From Bacillus albus (GTDB taxonomy: Bacteria; Bacillota; Bacilli; Bacillales; Bacillaceae_G), in NCBI RefSeq assembly GCF_001884185.1, contig NZ_MAOE01000068.1:27910-91909 (forward strand): 64,000 bases of DNA, written 5' to 3'. Positions 25,990 to 34,730 of the stretch are shown here, in pieces. The notes beneath the pieces are model-generated. The model saw only the letters and a program-made list of their open reading frames with translations, did not search any database and was not told the origin of the DNA. Position numbers and translations under genes: made by a program. Every line of letters begins with the position of its first letter. Positions within the stretch are counted from its first letter, which is position 1.

Positions 25990-26886
25990 ATGGAATTGTT
26001 TCAATTACCGAAAGCATTCCTGCAAATGAATACAATCTTTATCTCCATATTGATCGAAGCACTTCCTTTTGTGCTCATTGGTGTATTTATTTCAGGATTC
26101 ATTCAAATGTTTGTGACAGAAGATATGGTAGCAAAATGGATGCCGAAAAATCGATTTCTGTCTGTTTTAATGGCTACTTTTTTAGGGATGATGTTTCCAG
26201 GTTGTGAATGTGGAATCGTTCCGATTGTTAGGCGATTAATCGGAAAAGGGGTTCCACCATATGCTGGGATTGCATTTATGTTAACTGGGCCAATTATTAA
26301 TCCAGTCGTATTATTTGCAACATACGTTGCCTTTGGAAGTAGTATGCACATGGTATGGTATCGTTCTATTGTAGCGATTATCGTAGCAATTATCGTTGGA
26401 ATTATATTATCATTTATGTTTAAAGAACATCAATTACGAGATGATCACTTCCCAGAAGTGAATCATAAACGTCCGTTACGTAAAAAAATGTGGGATGTAT
26501 GTACGCATGCTGTTGAGGAATTTTTCTCGATGGGAAAATATTTAGTATTAGGTGCGTTAATTGCAGCTGCAGTTCAAACGTTCGTACAAACTTCAACACT
26601 TCTTGCTATAGGACAAGGTCCGTTTTCTTCACCAGCTGTTATGATGGGACTTGCTTACATTTTATCACTTTGTTCAGAAGCAGATGCATTTATTGCTTCG
26701 TCATTCCAAAGTACATTTTCAACAGCGTCACTTGTCGCGTTCCTCGTATATGGACCGATGGTGGATATTAAAAATATGTTTATGATGCTTGCGACATTTA
26801 AAACGAAATTTGTAATTGTCGTTACAGTTACAGTTACACTTGTTGTTTATGCAAGCTCACTACTCATTTATGCGATGGGGTGGTAG
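25990..26886 (+). CDS. ycgR: Putative permease, UPF0718/DUF318 family (YcgR-like)
   Basis: A 298-residue polytopic protein with about eight helices and the family motifs FLGMMFPGCECGIVPIVRRL and LTGPIINPVVLFATYVAF, plus CSEADAFIASSF in the second half. DUF318 permeases are linked with metal or small-molecule efflux (ArsP belongs to the wider family); the substrate is unknown here. GGAGGAAA precedes the ATG at 25990. The ycgQ-like gene starts three bases after its stop, a conserved pair in Bacillus. Confidence 0.8.
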   Translation: MELFQLPKAFLQMNTIFISILIEALPFVLIGVFISGFIQMFVTEDMVAKWMPKNRFLSVLMATFLGMMFPGCECGIVPIVRRLIGKGVPPYAGIAFMLTGPIINPVVLFATYVAFGSSMHMVWYRSIVAIIVAIIVGIILSFMFKEHQLRDDHFPEVNHKRPLRKKMWDVCTHAVEEFFSMGKYLVLGALIAAAVQTFVQTSTLLAIGQGPFSSPAVMMGLAYILSLCSEADAFIASSFQSTFSTASLVAFLVYGPMVDIKNMFMMLATFKTKFVIVVTVTVTLVVYASSLLIYAMGW

Positions 26887-26889
26887 GTT

Positions 26890-27759
26890 ATGTTTCGAGC
26901 ATATATATTATTAGGTTTTACAATCTTAATCGCGCAGCTTCATATTTCAGGTAATATTACGAAGTATATCAATATGAAGTATGCCTATTTATCAACAACA
27001 GCAGCTATTATTTTAGGTTTCTTAACGATCGTTCAAATTATTATCGTTTTTCAAAAAGAACATCAGAAAGAACAAGGAAAACAGGATTGTAGTTGTGATC
27101 ATAGCCATTGCGGGCATGACCATTCAAAAGATGAGAATACATGGTTGAAAAAAGTATTTTCGTACTCATTGTTCTGCTTTCCTATTGTATCAGGATTGTT
27201 TTTCCCGATTGCAACATTAGATTCCGACATTGTTAAGGCGAAGGGATTTCATTTTCCAGTAGCACAAGCAGAAAGTAAAGATCCATTTATGACAAGGCAA
27301 TTTCTAAGACCTGATACGAGCATTTATTACGGGAAAGAAGGATACCGTGGTGTAATGGAAAAAGGGAAAAAAGAGTTCGTTACGAAAGATAGTATTACTT
27401 TAAAAGACGAAGATTTCCTAAAAGGGATGGAGACAATTTATAATTATCCTGGCGAGTTTACTGGAAAAAAATTATCCTATAAAGGGTTTGTTTTCAAAGA
27501 TGATTCTTCTAAAAAAGAACAATATTTCTTATTCCGTTTCGGTATTATACATTGTGTAGCGGATTCTGGTGTATATGGTATGTTAGTGAAAAAACCAGAA
27601 GGGGTAGAATGGAACAATGATGATTGGATTCAAGTTGAAGGAGAAATATCAACAGAATTTTATCAGCCATTCCATGCGAACATTCCTGTTTTAGAAGTAA
27701 CGAAATGGAATAAAGTTGAACAGCCGAAAGAACAATATGTATTTAGAGGAGCCGATTGA
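26890..27759 (+). CDS. ycgQ: TIGR03943-family protein (YcgQ-like), partner of the DUF318 permease
   Basis: A 289-residue protein with N-terminal membrane helices (about residues 1-20, 33-55 and 90-110), a Cys/His-rich loop CSCDHSHCGHDH (about 67-78) that looks like a metal-binding site, and a C-terminal extracytoplasmic beta-rich domain. It is coupled to the ycgR-like gene. The His/Cys loop suggests the pair handles a metal ion or a metal chaperone; no Zur or Fur box was found upstream of the operon. Confidence 0.78.
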   Translation: MFRAYILLGFTILIAQLHISGNITKYINMKYAYLSTTAAIILGFLTIVQIIIVFQKEHQKEQGKQDCSCDHSHCGHDHSKDENTWLKKVFSYSLFCFPIVSGLFFPIATLDSDIVKAKGFHFPVAQAESKDPFMTRQFLRPDTSIYYGKEGYRGVMEKGKKEFVTKDSITLKDEDFLKGMETIYNYPGEFTGKKLSYKGFVFKDDSSKKEQYFLFRFGIIHCVADSGVYGMLVKKPEGVEWNNDDWIQVEGEISTEFYQPFHANIPVLEVTKWNKVEQPKEQYVFRGAD

Positions 27760-27776
27760 TAACATCGGTTCTTTTT
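27748..27776 (+). terminator. Terminator after the ycgRQ-like operon
   Basis: CCGAT and ATCGG stem overlapping the stop codon, then TTCTTTTTT. Confidence 0.6.
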
Positions 27777-27954
27777 TGTGGACTAAGAGTTCTGAATGTT
27801 GTTAATATTAAACGTGTAGTGATAGTAAGCTCATACTGTCCTAGTGTTAATGAAAAATGGAACTCTTACCGAACTTCTTTGCTCCAGCCGAATTTTGTGG
27901 TGGGAGTGTTACTGTCTGCAAATAGCGGATGAAATTATCAAAGAGGTGATAACA

Positions 27955-28461
27955 ATGACTGAAGTAAAGGGAAAAACAGCTAATGAGTCTAGAGTGTTTA
28001 AAACGAGCCGCGTATTTCCAACAGATTTAAACGATCATAATACGCTATTTGGTGGAAAGATATTAGCCGAGATGGATATGGTTGCTTCCATTTCAGCAAC
28101 GAGGCATGCAAGGAAAGAATGTGTCACAGCATCTATGGATTGGGTAGATTTCTTACATCCTGTTCGCTCTTCAGATTGTGTTAGTTATGAATCCTTTGTA
28201 ATTTGGACGGGTAGAACTTCTATGGAAGTATTTGTGAAGGTAGTAGCAGAAGATTTAATTTCAGGTGAGAAACGTATCGCAGCAACATCATTTGTTACTT
28301 TCGTTGCACTTAGTAAGGATAATAATCCAGTTCCAGTTCCTCGAGTAATTCCTGAAACAGAAGAAGAGAAAGAATTACATCGCATTGCTGTGTTGCGTGC
28401 AGAACAACGTCATATACGTAAGGCGGAGAGTAAGAAAGTAGCCACATTATTAACTTTTTGA
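27955..28461 (+). CDS. Acyl-CoA thioesterase, hot-dog fold (YkhA-like)
   Basis: A 168-residue protein with the 4HBT/YciA-type hot-dog motif SRVFPTDLNDHNTLFGGKILAEMD (catalytic Asn and Asp of the DLNDHNTLFGG segment), VTASMDWVDFLHPVRSSD, and VTFVALSKDNNPVPVP. It hydrolyses acyl-CoA thioesters in the cytoplasm. The ATG at 27955 follows AAAGAGGTGATAAC. The same frame is open 37 codons further upstream, but that part lacks a ribosome binding site and family similarity. Confidence 0.85.
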   Translation: MTEVKGKTANESRVFKTSRVFPTDLNDHNTLFGGKILAEMDMVASISATRHARKECVTASMDWVDFLHPVRSSDCVSYESFVIWTGRTSMEVFVKVVAEDLISGEKRIAATSFVTFVALSKDNNPVPVPRVIPETEEEKELHRIAVLRAEQRHIRKAESKKVATLLTF

Positions 28462-28515
28462 GTTGAATATTTAGTCGTTAAAGATATTATAATGGACTGA
28501 AATGTTTTTCATATG

Positions 28516-28549
28516 AAAAGCGGACACCTAAAAATAGGTGTCCGCTTTT
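28516..28549 (+). terminator. Terminator after the thioesterase gene
   Basis: AAAAGCGGACACCTA pairs with TAGGTGTCCGCTTTT; very strong stem. Confidence 0.8.
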
Positions 28550-28587
28550 ATAGTTTTTTCATCCACATATCATATGACGATAACTAC

Positions 28588-28674
28588 TTAGCAGAAGCAA
28601 GCAGCACCGACGATGATTAAGAGGATAAATAATACGACTAATAGCGCGAATCCATTACCATGTGCGAAGCCCAT
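28588..28674 (-). CDS. YjcZ-family small sporulation protein
   Basis: A 28-residue peptide: short N-terminus MGFAHGNGF, one hydrophobic helix (ALLVVLFILLIIVGAA), and CFC at the end. This is the signature of the YjcZ/YtxH-like mini-proteins made during sporulation in Bacillus. AAAGGAGG stands before the ATG. Probably sits in a forespore or coat membrane; exact role unknown. Confidence 0.85.
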   Translation of the reverse strand: MGFAHGNGFALLVVLFILLIIVGAACFC

Positions 28675-28834
28675 TGTTATTTCCTCCTTTTATTTTAAGA
28701 TACAACATACAATATGCAAATGAGCTATCGTTTGATATGGACATATATCATGTAATGACATATTTTCTTGAATGATATGGTATTAAAAAAGGGAAGATAT
28801 AGAAATAACAGTAAGTGGAGAAAGGAAAATATCC

Positions 28835-30019
28835 ATGAAACACTTTTTCGTTGTAATCCTTTGTTTAATAGGTGTATTCATTTGGATGAACATCGATGTG
28901 GAAATGGGGAAAAAAATGGCTAGTGAATATGAAGTAGGACAAGTTCGATTAGGTGAATTTCAACTGTATACGAACGGTGAAGAGTTATATACGAAATTAT
29001 TTGAGGATATACGTAATGCAGAAAAGTACATATATATCCATTTTTATATTGTAGGTAAAGATGAAATAAGTAAAGAGTTTTTGCAGTTGCTCGAGAAAAA
29101 GGCATCTAGTGGAGTAGAAGTAAAATTGTCAGTCGATCGAATAGGTGGATATAAGCTGAAGAAAAAGATAATTCATCAACTAAAAAGCAATGGTGTCCAG
29201 TTTACGTTTAGTAAAAAACCTAAATTGAAACATTTATTCTATTCGTTGCATCAACGAAACCATAGACGCATAGTTACGATTGACGGAAAAATATCATATA
29301 TCGGCGGCTTTAATATTGGAAAGGAGTATCTTGGACAAGATCCGAAATTTGGCCCGTGGCGTGATTATCATGTGCGAGTCATTGGGAATGGTGCCACGGA
29401 TATGGAAAGAAAATTCGCTGCTGACTGGAAAGAAGATACGGGAGAAAAAATGCCTGTACATGAAAGTTTACCTGCAATTGGGAATGTAAAATATCAATAT
29501 TTATTTTCAGATGGAAAAGGGTTATGGGAAAAATATGGAGCACTTTTAAAGCAGGCTAAAACGTCTTTAATTATTGCTACGCCATATTTTGTACCAAGTA
29601 AAGAAATGATGAAAGAGCTAAAAGATGCATTAAACCGCGGTGTCAATGTGAAAATTCTGGTGCCATTTAAAAGTGATGCCGTATTGTTAAAACAAGCTGC
29701 TTATCCGTATTTGAAAAACATGTTACATGCTGGAGCAGAGATTTATCAATATCATAATGGTTTTTTTCATGGGAAAGTAACAATCATTGATGGGGAAATT
29801 GTTGATATTGGTACCGCAAACTTTGATAATAGAAGTTTTTATTTAAATACGGAGTCTAATTGTATTATCTATGATAAGGGAGTAACAGCGGACGTATGGA
29901 ACCGATTAAAAGAAGACTTTCATAAATCAAAAAAATTTTTGGAAGAAGATTTTGAGAAAATTAGTAAATGGGATTGGTTTTTAGCAAGAATAGCAAATGT
30001 TATAGCATCATATTTATAG
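28835..30019 (+). CDS. cls: Cardiolipin synthase / phospholipase D-family protein
   Basis: A 394-residue protein with an N-terminal membrane anchor (residues 3-15) and two PLD catalytic motifs: HQRNHRRIVTIDGKISYIGGFNIG and HGKVTIIDGEIVDIGTANFDNRSF (H-x-K-x4-D in the second; the first has His-Arg-Arg in place of the usual H-x-K). It condenses phosphatidylglycerol into cardiolipin. It is shorter than main Cls (about 480-510), having one N-terminal helix in place of two. A CotF-like gene starts 29 bases downstream. Confidence 0.82.
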   Translation: MKHFFVVILCLIGVFIWMNIDVEMGKKMASEYEVGQVRLGEFQLYTNGEELYTKLFEDIRNAEKYIYIHFYIVGKDEISKEFLQLLEKKASSGVEVKLSVDRIGGYKLKKKIIHQLKSNGVQFTFSKKPKLKHLFYSLHQRNHRRIVTIDGKISYIGGFNIGKEYLGQDPKFGPWRDYHVRVIGNGATDMERKFAADWKEDTGEKMPVHESLPAIGNVKYQYLFSDGKGLWEKYGALLKQAKTSLIIATPYFVPSKEMMKELKDALNRGVNVKILVPFKSDAVLLKQAAYPYLKNMLHAGAEIYQYHNGFFHGKVTIIDGEIVDIGTANFDNRSFYLNTESNCIIYDKGVTADVWNRLKEDFHKSKKFLEEDFEKISKWDWFLARIANVIASYL

Positions 30020-30048
30020 CATATAGACAAAAGGAAGGAGGCACTTTC

Positions 30049-30507
30049 ATGGATTGTATGAAAGAATTAATGAGGTATAGTTATATGCTTATATATAAGG
30101 TGGGGGAGTATACTGGAGAGGTAAGAGACGAAGAATTAAAGGAGCTATTACAGCATCATTTACCATATATGTTGCAAGCATATAATGAACAAGTGAATTT
30201 TCAAGAAGGAGAAAATGTACAGCATATAACTTGTGAACCAATTCCATTTCATTTTCATGAAATGGAAAAGGAAACTGATAGTAAATATACAGGGGATATT
30301 TATATTGCAACGTGTTATATTTCGCATTTAAAACGGTTAGCGCTAAAGTTTGCTAAAGTGGCAGTTGAAGTTGCAAATCCAGAATTTCGCTCGTTTTTAG
30401 AAAACTGCTTCCTGAAAATGAATCGTTATGCCTATAGTGTATGGCAATATGTCGTGAAGAAAGAGTATAAGATTAAACATGAATATGAAAATGAGAAGTT
30501 TGCATAA
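30049..30507 (+). CDS. CotF-family spore coat-like protein
   Basis: A 152-residue, mostly helical protein of the coat F/ferritin-like family (LMRYSYMLIYKVGEYTG and YIATCYISHLKRLALKFAKVAVEVANPEFRSFLE). GGAAGGAGG stands before the ATG at 30049. Family members are spore coat components or related proteins; a few are vegetative. A terminator follows. Identification of the exact paralogue is not possible from sequence alone. Confidence 0.68.
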   Translation: MDCMKELMRYSYMLIYKVGEYTGEVRDEELKELLQHHLPYMLQAYNEQVNFQEGENVQHITCEPIPFHFHEMEKETDSKYTGDIYIATCYISHLKRLALKFAKVAVEVANPEFRSFLENCFLKMNRYAYSVWQYVVKKEYKIKHEYENEKFA

Positions 30508-30544
30508 AAAACTAAGGCGGAAAGATAGGCGCCTTAGTTTTTTG
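30506..30544 (+). terminator. Terminator after the CotF-like gene
   Basis: AAAACTAAGGCG pairs with CGCCTTAGTTTT, followed by Ts. Confidence 0.78.
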
Positions 30545-30694
30545 CTTTTCGTGGAGAAAAAATAACTATATGTACATATATATTATCAGAAAATTTACAA
30601 ATATTTACCGTTTATTTACTATTTTTCAATCTTTCCTTTAAAAATAGAGAGTAATATGGGATTGTACATATTCTATCTAAAGGAGGAAACGCAA

Positions 30695-30874
30695 ATGAAC
30701 AAATGGGTTAAATCATTAACTGCTATGGCACTTGCAAGTTCTTTATTAATGGTAGGTTGTAGTAAAGGTGAGGACAAGAAGAAAGAAGACGATACAACAA
30801 CACAACAAGAGGACAAAAAGGATAAAGAAACAAGTGGAACTGAGAAGTCTACGGATTCTAAAGAAAAGAAATAA
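30695..30874 (+). CDS. Small acidic/lysine-rich lipoprotein
   Basis: A 59-residue lipoprotein: signal peptide with lipobox LLMVGC (Cys22) followed by a low-complexity tail of Lys, Asp, Glu, Thr and Gln. AAAGGAGGAAA precedes the ATG at 30695. The tail lacks a fold; such mini-lipoproteins are common in the cereus group and of unknown role. A terminator follows. Confidence 0.75.
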   Translation: MNKWVKSLTAMALASSLLMVGCSKGEDKKKEDDTTTQQEDKKDKETSGTEKSTDSKEKK

Positions 30875-30882
30875 AAATAATA

Positions 30883-30912
30883 GAGCTTCCTCTTATATGA
30901 GGAAGCTTTTTT
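30883..30912 (+). terminator. Terminator after the small lipoprotein gene
   Basis: AGCTTCCTC pairs with GAGGAAGCT, then TTTTT. Confidence 0.75.
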
Positions 30913-30971
30913 GTTGTAAATTGATTGAGATTATTGAAAAATAGAGGAAGAATGAAAGAGGGGGGAAACAA

Positions 30972-31592
30972 ATGAAAGTATGTATATTAGGAGCAACAGG
31001 TCGAGTAGGTTCAGCCATAATTAAATTAGCATTAAAGGATTCAGCTGAAGTGACTGCGTTAGCCCGTGATGTAAAGAGAATAGCAATACAAGATGAAAGG
31101 TTACGAATGATAGAAGGTAATGTACTAAATGAAAATGATATAAAGAAAGCGATAGAAGGAAGCGATATAGTAATAAGTGCACTTGGCACGGATCGAAGTG
31201 GCACGTTAGCGAAGAGTATGCCACATATTATAAGGCAAATGGAAGAAGAAGGGGTTTATAAAATCATTACAATAGGAACAGCAGGTATTTTACAAGCGAG
31301 AACAAATCTAAATTTATATCGTTTTCAATCAATGGAATCAAAAAGGAAGACAACAACCGCAGCAGAAGATCATTTAGCTGCATATAAATTACTGAGTAGT
31401 AGTAATTTATGTTGGACGGTCGTTTGTCCGACGCATTTAATAGACGGTGATGTAACAGGAGTATATCGAACTGAAAAAGATGTATTACCAGAAGGGGGAG
31501 CGAAAATAACAGTTGGTGATACAGCACAATTTACGTGGAATCTATGTAGTGAAAATAAATATGAGAATAGCCGAGTAGGTATTTCCTATTAA
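30972..31592 (+). CDS. NAD(P)-binding oxidoreductase, NmrA/SDR-like
   Basis: A 206-residue atypical SDR with an N-terminal motif ILGATGRVGSAIIKLAL (residues 4-20), SDIVISALGTDRSGTL and TIGTAGILQ. It resembles NAD(P)H-binding flavin-reductase-type proteins. Lack of a clear Tyr-x-x-x-Lys pair means it may be a sensor or reductase with unusual chemistry. GAGGGGGG precedes the ATG; a bidirectional terminator follows. Confidence 0.75.
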   Translation: MKVCILGATGRVGSAIIKLALKDSAEVTALARDVKRIAIQDERLRMIEGNVLNENDIKKAIEGSDIVISALGTDRSGTLAKSMPHIIRQMEEEGVYKIITIGTAGILQARTNLNLYRFQSMESKRKTTTAAEDHLAAYKLLSSSNLCWTVVCPTHLIDGDVTGVYRTEKDVLPEGGAKITVGDTAQFTWNLCSENKYENSRVGISY

Positions 31593-31593
31593 A

Positions 31594-31618
31594 AAACCAT
31601 CCCGAAACTGGGATGGTT
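31594..31618. terminator. Bidirectional terminator
   Basis: AACCATCCC pairs with GGGATGGTT; it separates the NmrA-like gene from the convergent DUF456 gene. Confidence 0.7.
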
Positions 31619-32099
31619 AAAAGACGATATAACATACAAATATGATAATCATAATGATTTGGAGAATGGCTTTCGCTACTGTACTGCTTAAAAAACCAAC
31701 TACAGTAGCAACTCCTACTAGAAAGGCATCTTTTGGCGCTTTTTTATGCATGAGTTCTGTAATAAATACCGATAAGAACGGTATGATAATTAAACCGAAT
31801 GGTGGGAAGAAGAAAGATCCGACAATGATAGAAATCATGCCGACACGTTCTCCCCATTTAGAACTTCCATATTTTTTTAAGAAATATCCATTTGCAATAA
31901 AATCAGCAACGAAAATGAATAGTGTGAAAATGACTTGAATAATCCAAAAGGACATTGTTAGTTCTCCGCCATTTATACCGAAATGGTAAATGAAATATCC
32001 AGCCCAAACAGCAAGGATGCCTGGGATGATAGGGTAAATAAAGGCAAGAAATGAAACAATGAAACAGGCAATGATACAGATTGTTAATAATACTGTCAC
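31617..32099 (-). CDS. DUF456 membrane protein
   Basis: A 160-residue protein with four to five membrane helices and the DUF456 pattern (FLAFIYPIIPGILAVWAGYFIYH and FFPPFGLIIIPFLSVFITEL). It starts at GTG after AGGAG, one base after the stop of the CBS transporter-like gene, so the two are one operon. Function unknown. Confidence 0.82.
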   Translation of the reverse strand: MTVLLTICIIACFIVSFLAFIYPIIPGILAVWAGYFIYHFGINGGELTMSFWIIQVIFTLFIFVADFIANGYFLKKYGSSKWGERVGMISIIVGSFFFPPFGLIIIPFLSVFITELMHKKAPKDAFLVGVATVVGFLSSTVAKAILQIIMIIIFVCYIVF

Positions 32100-32100
32100 T

Positions 32101-33408
32101 TTATAACTCCTTTTTTGTGTCTAATTTATGTACCGCAATTTTTTTCACTTGATGTCCATCAAGTTCTAGTGCTTTAAATTGAAAACCTGCAAATTCAATG
32201 AAATAACCAGCCTCAATATTTAAGTCTACTGCTTGGGAGAGGAGCCAGCCTCCAATTGTATCTAAATCGCTATCATCAATATGTAGGCCAAACATATCAT
32301 TTACTTCAGAAATGAGCACTTTCCCATCTAAAACAGTTAGCTTCGGCGTGCGTTTTTCAATCATAGGTGATTCATCCGCATCAAACTCATCTTGAATTTC
32401 TCCAATAATTTCTTCAAGAATATCTTCCATTGTTAAAAGTCCAGCAGTTCCACCATATTCATCCATAACAATTGCCATCTGAACGCGATTCTTTTGTAAA
32501 TGTGCTAACGTTTTGCGAATGGGAACAGTTTCAAATACAGTAAGTACTGGATGTATGTATGATTCAAGTGGCTTATGAATGCCTTTCGTTTGATCGTGAA
32601 ATACTTCTTTCGTATTAATCATACCGATAATATCATCTTTATCTTTTTCGATGATCGGATAGCGTGTATACTTTTCAGTTGCTACGATATCCATATTTTC
32701 TTCTAACGTATTTTCAGTAGATAAGCAAATCATTTCTGTACGAGGGACCATAATTTCTTTTGCAACTCGGTCGTCAAATTCAAAAATATTATTTACATAT
32801 TTATATTCGGTTTGATTTATTTCGCCACTTTTGAAACTTTCTCCTAAAATGAGTCGTAGTTCCTCTTCAGAATGAGCAAGTTCATTTTCTTTAGCCGGCT
32901 CTAAACCGAGTAGTTTTGTGAAAAAGATAGCTGTACTATTCAGTAGCCAAATGAATGGATACATAATTTTATCAAATAAAATTAGTGGTCGTGCAAACTT
33001 AAGTGTGATTGCTTCTGCTTTTTGAATTGCGAAAGACTTTGGAACTAATTCACCTAATACAACATGGAAAAATGTAATCACACTAAAAGCAATAATAAAG
33101 GATAAAGTATTCGCCATTGTTCCAGTAATATTAATCTTTTCAAAGAGCGGTCGTAGTAAATGTTCCACAGTTGGTTCACCAAGCCAACCAAGTCCTAAAG
33201 AAGTAATTGTAATCCCGAGCTGACAAGCTGATAAATAAACATCTAAATTAGATATGACACTTCTTGCAGCTAAAGCTTGTTTGTTACCTTCATTTGCAAG
33301 TTGGTCAATTCGACTTTTTCGTACTTTTACAACAGCGAATTCTGATGCAACGAAAAAGCCGGAAATAAGGATAAGTACAAAGATGAGAAAAATATTTAAT
33401 ATGTCCAA
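32101..33408 (-). CDS. CNNM/CorC-HlyC family transporter-like protein
   Basis: A 435-residue membrane protein: DUF21/CNNM domain (about residues 1-195, with KVRKSRIDQLANEGN and PKSFAIQKAE), two CBS domains (about 205-345, MVPRTEMICLSTENT and MDEYGGTAGLLTMEDILEEI) and a C-terminal CorC/HlyC domain. It may move or control Mg2+ or other divalent cations; the CBS pair suggests nucleotide control. The only in-frame start is the TTG at 33408; an in-frame TAG stands nine bases before it. The strongest Shine-Dalgarno sequence (AGGAGGTGA) lies about 37 bases further up, with a small hairpin between. It is transcribed with the DUF456 gene. Confidence 0.83.
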   Translation of the reverse strand: MDILNIFLIFVLILISGFFVASEFAVVKVRKSRIDQLANEGNKQALAARSVISNLDVYLSACQLGITITSLGLGWLGEPTVEHLLRPLFEKINITGTMANTLSFIIAFSVITFFHVVLGELVPKSFAIQKAEAITLKFARPLILFDKIMYPFIWLLNSTAIFFTKLLGLEPAKENELAHSEEELRLILGESFKSGEINQTEYKYVNNIFEFDDRVAKEIMVPRTEMICLSTENTLEENMDIVATEKYTRYPIIEKDKDDIIGMINTKEVFHDQTKGIHKPLESYIHPVLTVFETVPIRKTLAHLQKNRVQMAIVMDEYGGTAGLLTMEDILEEIIGEIQDEFDADESPMIEKRTPKLTVLDGKVLISEVNDMFGLHIDDSDLDTIGGWLLSQAVDLNIEAGYFIEFAGFQFKALELDGHQVKKIAVHKLDTKKEL

Positions 33409-33576
33409 GTGTGTTCTCTATTCCGTATTTGGGAATAAAGATGTCACCTCCTGCGATTATGTTATACTTTTATAATAAATCCAAACGAAAAGAATAGTCA
33501 AAGAAAAAGGGTAAATATTGGTATGTTTCTGCAATAGTTTTTGAATGTGCTGTTATTTTGTCCGCTATACAAAAGG

Positions 33577-33613
33577 AATAACCCCCTACTTTCAGATTAT
33601 AGAGGGTTATTTC
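33577..33613 (-). terminator. Terminator after the orphan ABC permease gene
   Basis: On the minus strand AATAACCC and GGGTTATT form the stem; a T-rich stretch follows. Confidence 0.6.
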
Positions 33614-33616
33614 AAA

Positions 33617-34486
33617 TTAAGGTTTTGGAATACTTCTCGTTAAAGCGTATGATTGTTGTTTAACGTGGTTTGTCGTCCACAGTGTTTGAAGGAACGAGAG
33701 TATGCAATACGGGATATACAAAAGCAATAAGCTAATTGTAACAATAATAGGTGCATTCCCGCCGAATTGAACGATAAATTGCAGTAGTCCGCTTGCATGA
33801 AAAACGCATTCCATAAAAACGAATGAAAGTATAATGGAACCTAAAATAGATTTGTGATTCGAAGTAAGTGCTAAAAACAATGTATCTACAAGGAAAGAAG
33901 ATTGTTTTATTTCATATTCATTTGTGTTACTTAAGAACGGAACCCATTTTTTTATGGCTTGCATAACGATAATCATGGAAGTACTACAAACGATGATAAA
34001 AGATGAGTAGTAAGGAAGTTTTATAAAGTTTGCTATGTATAGGAGTAGTAATAAGACTGAGCATTGCAATAATACAGTACAAAAAGAGTAAGGTATCCAT
34101 CTTAATAAGGAAGCGAACTTTTTAACCGAATGGGGTGCTTTAAAAAATAAATGGCCGATCCCTAAACTGATGAAGAATCCGATTGCAAGAGTAAAGGTAA
34201 AACGAACGATCGATAAAAAATATATTTCCCATATGTAAGGGAATAACGGTGTTGAATGATTCGAAGTATGTACCGTCTGATTTACTGAGAAAAAGATAGA
34301 TTCGTGCATCCAATCAATCTTTGGAACTGTCATAGAAGAAAGTTGTGCGAAGTTATGAAAAATGCTTATAAAGCCAGTTATGTAAGAGTATTTATGTGTA
34401 ATGAATAATGCCGGAATAGGACTGATGATAAATATAATGAGAACACCAACGATAAATTTATATATATGTGAGCGCAATAAAGACAT
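33617..34486 (-). CDS. Orphan ABC transporter permease-like protein (Dpp/Opp type)
   Basis: A 289-residue protein with about six membrane helices. Its second half (from FTFTLAIGFFISLGIGHLFF to LLLLYIPYCILSFLQTLW) resembles the binding-protein-dependent permease domain of peptide or nickel importers. The conserved EAA loop is not clear, so it could be a diverged relative. No ATPase or binding protein is beside it; the OppA-like gene at 16574 is far away. AGTAGGTG precedes the ATG. Confidence 0.6.
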   Translation of the reverse strand: MSLLRSHIYKFIVGVLIIFIISPIPALFITHKYSYITGFISIFHNFAQLSSMTVPKIDWMHESIFFSVNQTVHTSNHSTPLFPYIWEIYFLSIVRFTFTLAIGFFISLGIGHLFFKAPHSVKKFASLLRWIPYSFCTVLLQCSVLLLLLYIANFIKLPYYSSFIIVCSTSMIIVMQAIKKWVPFLSNTNEYEIKQSSFLVDTLFLALTSNHKSILGSIILSFVFMECVFHASGLLQFIVQFGGNAPIIVTISLLLLYIPYCILSFLQTLWTTNHVKQQSYALTRSIPKP

Positions 34487-34637
34487 GTAATCACCTACTC
34501 TTTGAATATTCAGAAAATTCTTATTCTTATTTTAGCTTTTTTCGGCGTAAGTTACAATATATTTTTCTTAAAGAAGTTTAGTATTGTACGGGATATAAGT
34601 GAATGAAACGTGAATAAATTATGACAAGAAAATGAAT

Positions 34638-34683
34638 AATTTTCAGAAAAGTAAAATAAATTATTTATTTTTTTCTGAAAATA
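34638..34683 (+). promoter_or_regulatory. Two CodY-like boxes upstream of cbpA
   Basis: AATTTTCAGAAAAGT (34638-34652) matches the CodY consensus at 14 of 15 positions; TTTTTTCTGAAAATA (34669-34683) matches at 12 of 15. They lie 80 to 48 bases before the start of cbpA, in the promoter area. Confidence 0.6.
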
Positions 34684-34730
34684 TAATATAGTTATGGCAC
34701 AGAAAGTATTTTAACATAAGGAGGCTGTTT

